A stretch of 10,590 nt of DNA, taken from contig CAJPQU010000064.1 in the NCBI GenBank assembly GCA_905372875.1, positions 1 through 10,590 of the forward strand, read 5' to 3'. This document shows positions 6,296 to 10,590 of the stretch, in pieces (position 1 is the first letter of the stretch; each line of letters begins with the position of its first letter). The stretch is from an uncultured Schwartzia sp. (GTDB lineage: Bacteria > Bacillota > Negativicutes > Selenomonadales > Selenomonadaceae). The position numbers and the translations under genes were made by a program. The notes beneath the pieces are model-generated. The model was not told where the DNA came from. It saw nothing but the letters and a program-made list of their open reading frames with translations, and did not search any database.

Positions 6296-7171
6296 TCACA
6301 CCGGAGCGAAATACAGAAGAAGAATCAGCAGCAATCCCGCAATAACGAAATTTTTTACCCGGGTACTCCCGATGACCACGTCTTCCTGAAGCCATTGCCG
6401 GATTTCCCCCACGCCGCCGCTGAGAGAAACGGGGCGCCGATGAAGGAACAGACGATAGGCTATTCCTGCCCCCAGGAGGAGCAGAACCCCTGCACTAAGA
6501 ACAACGGCTCCCCAGGAAAGGGACGCCGAAAAAAGCTGCGCGATCTGCTGCTCCAGTCCCGATCCTTTTTTCCCGCTTCCTTTCAGCCACCAATAGAGGA
6601 TCGGGCCAACCACCCCGAAAAAGCCGCTGATTCCTCCGTAGAGGAAATCGCTGCACCGCCCTTTGAGCCCCAAATACACGGAGCCGCCGCCCATTACCAG
6701 CAAGAGCAGCGTCAGCATATCGCTCACCTTGGTCAGCGGCATCCCGCCCACCAAGGGCAGGCGTACGATTGGCAGGAATACCCCCAGCGCCAGCAAAGCC
6801 CCGCCCGCGATGCCGGCCAGGCGCATATGGCTTAGCGAGGTGTCCGTCAGCAGGGCACTCTTCGGCGGTGTATTTCCTAATGGCGGCGCGGCCGCTTCTC
6901 TTTCTGCTTCTCCGGCCTCTATCGAAGAAGCAGGTTCCTTCGTTTCTGTTTCTGACACACCTGCCGGCGGCTCTTGCGCAGTAATCTCTCCCTGCCGATC
7001 AGCGGCTTCTTCCCAACGCTCCTTCATCGGCTGCTCCTTCTCTGATTCCAGCTCCTCCGTCGACAAAATATTCTGTTCCCTTTTCGGCAAAGACGCGCCG
7101 CAAGCCGCGCAGAAATTCGATTCTGCCTCCGATTCTTCCCCGCAGGCAGGACATATACGTTTTTCTTCCAT
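6296..7171 (-). CDS. Zinc-ribbon membrane protein, five predicted helices (last gene of operon)
   Basis: Unknown function. The 291-residue product starts with a four-Cys zinc ribbon (Cys7, Cys10, Cys21, Cys24). A long acidic, Pro/Glu/Ala-rich linker runs to about 115. About five membrane helices follow, near 118-137, 150-169, 177-196, 219-243 and 274-290; the chain ends right after the last helix. The ATG at 7169-7171 has AAGGAG six bases upstream; a longer reading to 7207 would overlap the previous gene and has no better site. The membrane half resembles the 268-residue product upstream: both have a leucine-proline pair followed by VSxML(S/T)xLLV, and both have IGS before the final helix. 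The ribbon should be cytoplasmic. It could be a sensor or scaffold; no family name is offered. Confidence 0.85.
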   Translation of the reverse strand: MEEKRICPACGEESEAESNFCAACGASLPKREQNILSTEELESEKEQPMKERWEEAADRQGEITAQEPPAGVSETETKEPASSIEAGEAEREAAAPPLGNTPPKSALLTDTSLSHMRLAGIAGGALLALGVFLPIVRLPLVGGMPLTKVSDMLTLLLLVMGGGSVYLGLKGRCSDFLYGGISGFFGVVGPILYWWLKGSGKKGSGLEQQIAQLFSASLSWGAVVLSAGVLLLLGAGIAYRLFLHRRPVSLSGGVGEIRQWLQEDVVIGSTRVKNFVIAGLLLILLLYFAPV

Positions 7172-7203
7172 GACAATCTCCTTGAAAAATAGACCCGCGG
7201 CGC

Positions 7204-8010
7204 TCAAAGGAGTGAAGCGACTTTAAGGGTGAATATCTCGACATTCATCGCCGCGAATACCAGGACGGCAATCGTCAAAATGGTGAGAATATAAGCGGGT
7301 ATCTTCTGCGATCCGATCTCCGCTGTCTCTGTGAGCGCCAGCCGGCATTCGGCAAAAATGCTCCCCAGGCTGACTTCCGCCTGCTTTTTCACTAAGCGGC
7401 AAGCGGCGCAAGCGATGACCGTCAGCAGCGCACCCGCCAAAAGGAGATAAAAGCCGATGCCCGTACCGATCAATTTATCGGCAAACGAGTGCAGAATCTG
7501 CATGATAAATTGAGCGTCCCGGTTCTGCGTCTGTTCGAGAAGCGCCATCGTTTTTTTCATGTCGCCCAGCGCCGTGTATAATTTATAATACATTCCCCCA
7601 AAAGTCGCCAGAATGCCCAGCGATACGGACAGCGGAATATTATACTTCGCTTCCTTGAAGAAGTAGGCAGCAAAGCAGCAAAGTACCACCAAGAGAAAAC
7701 TCAGCATTTGGCTGACGTTCATCAGGCTGGTGACTATGCTCAAAAGGCTGATGCTGAGCAGCGGCAAAAGTACAGAGACGGCTGTCATACCAAGCCCAAT
7801 ATAGCCAGCCTCTTCCCAAAGGGGCCGCCTGGCTGAGGACGGCGGATTCTCTCTCTTGACCGTTGCCGCTTGTGCTGTCGGCGTTGCCGGGGTCGGAGGC
7901 TCTGCTGCCGGCTTTTCCGGCACTTCGTTTTGCGCTTGGGGCATACCACATTCCGAGCAAAAGCTGGCGCTGTCCTCCAATTCAGTTTGGCACCGTTCAC
8001 AATGTTTCAT
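7204..8010 (-). CDS. Zinc-ribbon membrane protein, five predicted helices (third gene of operon)
   Basis: Unknown function. The 268-residue product has a four-Cys zinc ribbon at the very N-terminus (Cys4, Cys7, Cys18, Cys21), then a Pro/Ala/Thr-rich linker to about 65. Hydrophobic helices lie near 70-95, 100-118, 125-145, 184-205 and 239-258. A helical stretch at about 147-180 between the third and fourth is probably outside the membrane if the ribbon is inside. I chose the ATG at 8008-8010, which puts the ribbon at residue 4 as usual for such proteins; an ATG three codons earlier (8017-8019) is the alternative, with only a weak site before either. It lies 26 bases after the secreted-protein gene and 32 before the next. 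It is likely a divergent paralogue of its downstream neighbour. Confidence 0.83.
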   Translation of the reverse strand: MKHCERCQTELEDSASFCSECGMPQAQNEVPEKPAAEPPTPATPTAQAATVKRENPPSSARRPLWEEAGYIGLGMTAVSVLLPLLSISLLSIVTSLMNVSQMLSFLLVVLCCFAAYFFKEAKYNIPLSVSLGILATFGGMYYKLYTALGDMKKTMALLEQTQNRDAQFIMQILHSFADKLIGTGIGFYLLLAGALLTVIACAACRLVKKQAEVSLGSIFAECRLALTETAEIGSQKIPAYILTILTIAVLVFAAMNVEIFTLKVASLL

Positions 8011-8036
8011 AAAAACCATCTCGCTTTCTTGATCAA

Positions 8037-8729
8037 TTAACTGCCGGTCACAATTTCTTCTTCATAATAAAGTTCGCCGGTACTGACGGGTTCCGCCGTG
8101 CTGCCCGCAGCGGCTTCCCAGGACGGCGCCTCTTCTTCGTAAGTATTTTCCGTTTTTCCCGCACGGTGAATGGTGATATCCTGGAAACCAAACCAGTTTT
8201 GCCCTGCATCCCAGAAAAGCTTATAGCGCGTCGGCGTTTCTTTCCCGTCACCGGTGAACGCCAGCATGAGGTCATGATCCGCGTCGATCCACATCTGCGG
8301 GCGCGGAATCGGACTGTAATAATCCCGGCTGTCCACATATTTTTCCAGCTTTCCGGCCGTCGGGTCATACCCCATCAAGACGGCGCGCGGCACTGTCTCC
8401 AGAGAAAAGAAGATGCGGTCCGTCCCCTCGTCGCGAAAAATTTTGAACCCATACCCCGTCACGCTCGCCGGGCAATACCCATCGGCGATGCGCTTGTCAT
8501 TCCACCAAATGATCAGATGATATTTTTTCTGCTCGGGCGCCATCCAGAGCTTGCGAAAACGTATTTTGAACTTCCCTTTCTCCGTTTTATAGGCTCTCTC
8601 CCAAGCCTCATTGTCCGACAGGCGCAGCACTCCCGTCGACGCCAGCAGAGAAAACGATCCGGCGCTGACAGTCGGCGCGTACCCCGCGAGCAGGCAAAAG
8701 AGCAGTAAAAAGATCCCCCACTTTTTCAT
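8037..8729 (-). CDS. Secreted protein of unknown family (second gene of operon)
   Basis: The 230-residue product begins with a clear Sec signal peptide: MKKW, a hydrophobic core (residues 5-17), and VSA before a likely cut at 23/24. There is no Cys for a lipobox, so it is not a lipoprotein. The mature part is rich in aromatic and charged residues, with repeated beta-strand-like pieces (KFKIRFRKLWM, YHLIIWWNDKR, MWIDADHDLMLAFTGDG). It ends in a Glu/Ser/Thr-rich tail of about 35 residues that looks unstructured. Only one Cys lies in the mature protein (Cys86). The ATG has several GGAG-like sites in the purine-rich 20 bases upstream, and the gap to the previous gene is 19 bases. No family is recognised; the context suggests an extracytoplasmic partner of the zinc-ribbon membrane proteins. 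Confidence 0.83.
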   Translation of the reverse strand: MKKWGIFLLLFCLLAGYAPTVSAGSFSLLASTGVLRLSDNEAWERAYKTEKGKFKIRFRKLWMAPEQKKYHLIIWWNDKRIADGYCPASVTGYGFKIFRDEGTDRIFFSLETVPRAVLMGYDPTAGKLEKYVDSRDYYSPIPRPQMWIDADHDLMLAFTGDGKETPTRYKLFWDAGQNWFGFQDITIHRAGKTENTYEEEAPSWEAAAGSTAEPVSTGELYYEEEIVTGS

Positions 8730-8748
8730 CTCTCCCTCTCCCCTCTCC

Positions 8749-10101
8749 TCATCGCGGAACGGCTCTCCTCACACCCCAGCGAATCTTATGCGCATTGACT
8801 GTATAATGATTGAAATCCTCCGCCGGCGCCTTTCCCTCCAGCCGAAGCGTCACGGTGAAAGAAAACTGTCCCGGGGTAAGATTGAGATTTGTTATGTTTT
8901 CCTCCTGCAAAAAGTCGGTAAAGCTCGCAATTTCCCGATCAAAGCGGAGCAGCGTCACATCGAGCAGCATATCCTTAATGCTGGTCACGACGTCGCCGGT
9001 TCCGTTGTAAAACTGCCCCTGTATAAGCAGGTCCTGACCGTCTTTCCACACACTACCGACCAGAAAAACGACCTCTTTTTTCTCCACCAGCGCGCGCTGT
9101 TCCGCCTGGTGCTGTTCATGGTATTCCTGTCTTTTTTCAATGGCGTAGCGTTGGTCAAAGGCCAGTTTTTTCTGCACATAAGCCCGCATGGCTGTCTTGG
9201 CCGCCGGATAGGAGAAAACATCCGTCACCGCCTGTCCCCCGATCTTCAATCCGGCCGACGCGGCATCGGCCGCCGTCCAAGCCGCAGCAAAATCACGCTG
9301 CAACGCGAGGAAGTCCTCCCGCATTTGGGGGTCAAAAATATATTCCGTCGCCTGGAGAATCCCCGCCGCCTTAGCAAAAAGCGCCTGATTTTTTTCCAGT
9401 GCCGCCAGAAATTTCTCGTGCCGGTCTTTCTCTTTCTCCGGCGGTGCCATGCCCGCGACCTCCTCGTGCAGTTTTCCCAGCCGCTCCGCCGCCAGCGCCA
9501 TGCCGGCCCCGACTGTTTTAGCCTCCTCCGCCGAAGCCTCACCGGATAAAGCCTCCAGCGATGTGAACAGCCCCTTGCTTTCCGTCATAACGGTAATAAA
9601 CTCTTCGCCCTTCGCTTCATAAAGCTTCTCCGTTACCATGCCAAACGCCCAATACAGGACTGCAGCCGCCACCGCCAGTGCCAGAATCAGCTTCGTCTGT
9701 TTACTCATCGGTGCCGATGCCGGCACAGCTACCCCCGGTGCCGCATCAACGGACATTTCCCCCGGCGCCGCCTCTGTCAAAGCCGTTGAAGCGATTTCTT
9801 TGGGTGCCAAATCCGTCGGCGCGTCGGCGGCTTGCGAAGCGAGCGCCGTCCCCGGGGCGGGTTTTGCTGCTCCACATTTGGGACAAAATTTTCCCGTATT
9901 TCCAGGTTCTCCGCAAGTCGGGCAATGCCATGTTCCCTCCGGCGACCCGCACTTTGGGCAAAACTTTCCGGTATTTCCCTCTTGGCCGCAAATCAGGCAG
10001 TTCCACGCCCCTTCCGACGCCCCGCACCGCGAGCAGAATTTCCCTTTATTGTCCGGCTTTCCGCAAACTTTACACAGCCAATATCCTGCGGCTTCCTCCA
10101 T
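8749..10101 (-). CDS. Triple zinc-ribbon, single-helix membrane protein (first gene of operon)
   Basis: Unknown function. The 450-residue product opens with three tandem zinc ribbons with a 25-residue period, starting at Trp8, Trp33 and Trp58. Each has CxxCG, NxGKFC and CG, with Cys sets 10/13/23/26, 35/38/48/51 and 60/63/73/76. A Pro/Ala-rich linker leads to one membrane helix at about 136-154. Next comes a helical, possibly coiled-coil region (155-340) and a beta-rich end (343-450) with QGQFYNGTGD and LTPGQFSFTVTL, reminiscent of FxLYD or SLAP-type domains. Topology is ribbons inside, the rest outside. The ATG at 10099-10101 follows GAGGAGG by nine bases; an ATG eight codons earlier lacks such a site. 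It heads the operon, 90 bases after the promoter. Confidence 0.88.
   Translation of the reverse strand: MEEAAGYWLCKVCGKPDNKGKFCSRCGASEGAWNCLICGQEGNTGKFCPKCGSPEGTWHCPTCGEPGNTGKFCPKCGAAKPAPGTALASQAADAPTDLAPKEIASTALTEAAPGEMSVDAAPGVAVPASAPMSKQTKLILALAVAAAVLYWAFGMVTEKLYEAKGEEFITVMTESKGLFTSLEALSGEASAEEAKTVGAGMALAAERLGKLHEEVAGMAPPEKEKDRHEKFLAALEKNQALFAKAAGILQATEYIFDPQMREDFLALQRDFAAAWTAADAASAGLKIGGQAVTDVFSYPAAKTAMRAYVQKKLAFDQRYAIEKRQEYHEQHQAEQRALVEKKEVVFLVGSVWKDGQDLLIQGQFYNGTGDVVTSIKDMLLDVTLLRFDREIASFTDFLQEENITNLNLTPGQFSFTVTLRLEGKAPAEDFNHYTVNAHKIRWGVRRAVPR
9856..10080 (-). repeat. Three 75-base tandem units coding for zinc ribbons
   Basis: Units at 10006-10080, 9931-10005 and 9856-9930 each code for one 25-residue ribbon. 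Units two and three are the closest; unit one is more divergent (NKGKFCSRCG against NTGKFCPKCG). This is duplication inside the coding frame of the first operon gene. Confidence 0.8.
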
Positions 10102-10136
10102 CCCTGCGTCCCTCCTCACTGGCATTTTCCATTTCC

Positions 10137-10151
10137 CCGCTGCCTCAGCGG
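10137..10151 (-). repeat. Small hairpin in the leader of the zinc-ribbon operon
   Basis: CCGCTG pairs perfectly with CAGCGG around a 3-base loop, in the 5' leader between promoter and first ATG. No T-run follows, so it is not a terminator; it may stabilise the message. Confidence 0.4.
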
Positions 10152-10198
10152 TTTCAGAAAATGTTACGCTTCCCCGAAAACCTGAACGATTTACCCCC

Positions 10199-10227
10199 AG
10201 TGTAGCCTAATAACCCCAGAGCGTCAA
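10199..10227 (-). promoter_or_regulatory. Promoter of the zinc-ribbon operon
   Basis: On the minus strand TTGACG (10222-10227), a spacer of exactly 17 bases and TACACT (10199-10204) form a good sigma-70 promoter. It sits just past the terminator of the upstream unit and gives a leader of about 90 bases. Confidence 0.72.
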
Positions 10228-10236
10228 CCACGTTCC

Positions 10237-10265
10237 AAAAAAATGAGCCGTTTCTAAAAAACGGC
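10237..10265 (-). terminator. Intrinsic terminator before the zinc-ribbon operon
   Basis: On the minus strand GCCGTTT (10259-10265) pairs with AAACGGC (10247-10253) around a 5-base loop, followed by TCA and seven T residues (10237-10243). It ends transcripts coming from the BioF-like gene. Confidence 0.85.
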
Positions 10266-10298
10266 CCCTTGCGTGTCCATGATATAACGCCAAACCAT
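10254..10298 (-). CDS. Possible 14-residue micro-ORF running into the terminator
   Basis: MVWRYIMDTQGAVF is preceded by the full Shine-Dalgarno complement AGGAGGTG (10309-10316), though ten bases away from its ATG, with a nearer GAGGAG (10301-10306) that is too close. The stop TAG falls in the loop of the terminator hairpin. It may be a leader peptide of an attenuator, or chance. Confidence 0.2.
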   Translation of the reverse strand: MVWRYIMDTQGAVF

Positions 10299-10314
10299 CG
10301 CTCCTCGGCACCTC

Positions 10315-10440
10315 CTACGCGATTGACATCGCTGAACATCGCCGAGAGAAGGCACGGTTAACCGGCTTTTCCCACGTGAGCAGCCTGTCAGGAGACGCCG
10401 CCATGCCGCATGCCAATATTTCCCGGTCCGTCCGATTCAT
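10315..10440 (-). CDS. Possible 41-residue ORF overlapping the BioF-like stop
   Basis: An ATG at 10438-10440 overlaps the TGA of the BioF-like gene (ATGA), a pattern of translational coupling. The ORF begins MNRTDREILACGMAASPDRL and ends at TAG (10315-10317), inside the strong ribosome-site sequence of the next micro-ORF. A GGGAAGGA stretch just before the ATG could serve as ribosome site. No family is recognised; it may be the remnant of a lost downstream gene. The rest of the stretch from 10266 to 10436 holds only the palindrome CGGTTAACCG (10355-10364) and a possible RNA fold (10304-10346). Confidence 0.22.
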   Translation of the reverse strand: MNRTDREILACGMAASPDRLLTWEKPVNRAFSRRCSAMSIA

Positions 10441-10590
10441 CCTTCCCGGATGATCTGTGCGATCTTCGCCGCCGCCTCTTTCAGCTCGGCGCTCGTATGC
10501 GTCGCCATGAGAGCCGCCCGCAAGCGGGCGCTGCCCCGGGCGACGGTAGGATAGCGGATGGCGGAAAGGAAGATACCCTCCTCGTAGAGG
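10437..10590 (-). CDS. bioF: 8-amino-7-oxononanoate synthase-like enzyme, C-terminal end (cut by window edge)
   Basis: Only the last 51 residues are inside the window. EEGIFLSAIRYPTVARGSAR followed by LRAALMATHT is the C-terminal hallmark of alpha-oxoamine synthases, PLP enzymes that condense an acyl-CoA with an amino acid. The AIRxPTV and ATHT wording fits BioF (pimeloyl-CoA or pimeloyl-ACP plus alanine, biotin synthesis) better than 2-amino-3-ketobutyrate ligase, which usually has a different stretch (FxYPVVPKG). The stop TGA is at 10437-10439. Since the catalytic Lys region is outside the window, I cannot exclude a Kbl-like enzyme. It is followed by a possible coupled small ORF and a terminator. 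Confidence 0.72.
   Translation of the reverse strand, partial: LYEEGIFLSAIRYPTVARGSARLRAALMATHTSAELKEAAAKIAQIIREG

Noticed and set aside
6137..6835. 232-residue plus-strand frame after the thioesterase pair
   Set aside because: It crosses the strong terminator at 6170-6217 and lies antisense to a zinc-ribbon gene; Gln/Pro/Arg-rich shadow.
8611..9549. 312-residue plus-strand frame
   Set aside because: Shadow of the triple zinc-ribbon gene; no start context, and its Arg/Pro/His-rich composition is typical of an antisense frame.
10102..10125. Earlier ATG of the triple zinc-ribbon gene
   Set aside because: The GAGGAGG site lies inside this extension and serves the ATG at 10099-10101.
10154..10339. 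61-residue minus-strand frame
   Set aside because: It spans both the terminator and the zinc-ribbon operon promoter and has no ribosome site.
10323..10351. Perfect TTGACA on the plus strand as a promoter
   Set aside because: No -10-like sequence at 15-19 bases downstream (GAGAAG at the place) and no plus-strand gene follows.

Overview
The window looks like a chromosomal segment from a GC-rich, Firmicutes-type bacterium. The signs are strong AGGAGG-like ribosome sites, intrinsic terminators, sigma-70 type promoters, a PurB whose residue numbering matches Bacillus subtilis, a bactofilin/M23 pair and zinc-ribbon membrane proteins. A Negativicutes-like organism is my low-confidence guess. I see no tRNA, rRNA, CRISPR array, transposase or phage gene.

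Layout. All complete genes lie on the minus strand except a plus-strand thioesterase pair. From the left edge: the N-terminal 248 residues of PurA (1-745) and complete PurB (875-2167), the two adenylosuccinate enzymes of AMP synthesis. PurB has its own consensus promoter. Upstream lies a non-coding stretch with a terminator and a large hairpin (2396-2488). Next come a bactofilin (2503-2898) and an M23 endopeptidase (2972-3994), probably one transcript concerned with cell-wall shape, then uracil-DNA glycosylase (4327-5001). A divergent promoter region (5002-5262) separates ung from two overlapping plus-strand PaaI-type hotdog thioesterases (5263-6143), which end at a strong bidirectional terminator (6170-6217).

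The right part is a four-gene minus-strand operon (10101 down to 6296). It has a clear promoter (10199-10227) and the shared terminator downstream. The genes encode a membrane-anchored protein with three tandem zinc ribbons and a C-terminal beta-rich domain, a secreted 230-residue protein of unknown family, and two apparently paralogous five-helix membrane proteins, each with one N-terminal zinc ribbon. I cannot name this set; it is the best candidate for an undescribed envelope-associated system. Upstream is a terminator (10237-10265), a stretch of possible micro-ORFs, and at the right edge the C-terminal 51 residues of a BioF-like enzyme (10437-10590).

Limits: everything was read by eye. 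Family calls for purA, purB, ung, M23, bactofilin and the hotdog proteins rest on recognisable motifs. Roles for the zinc-ribbon operon are inference.
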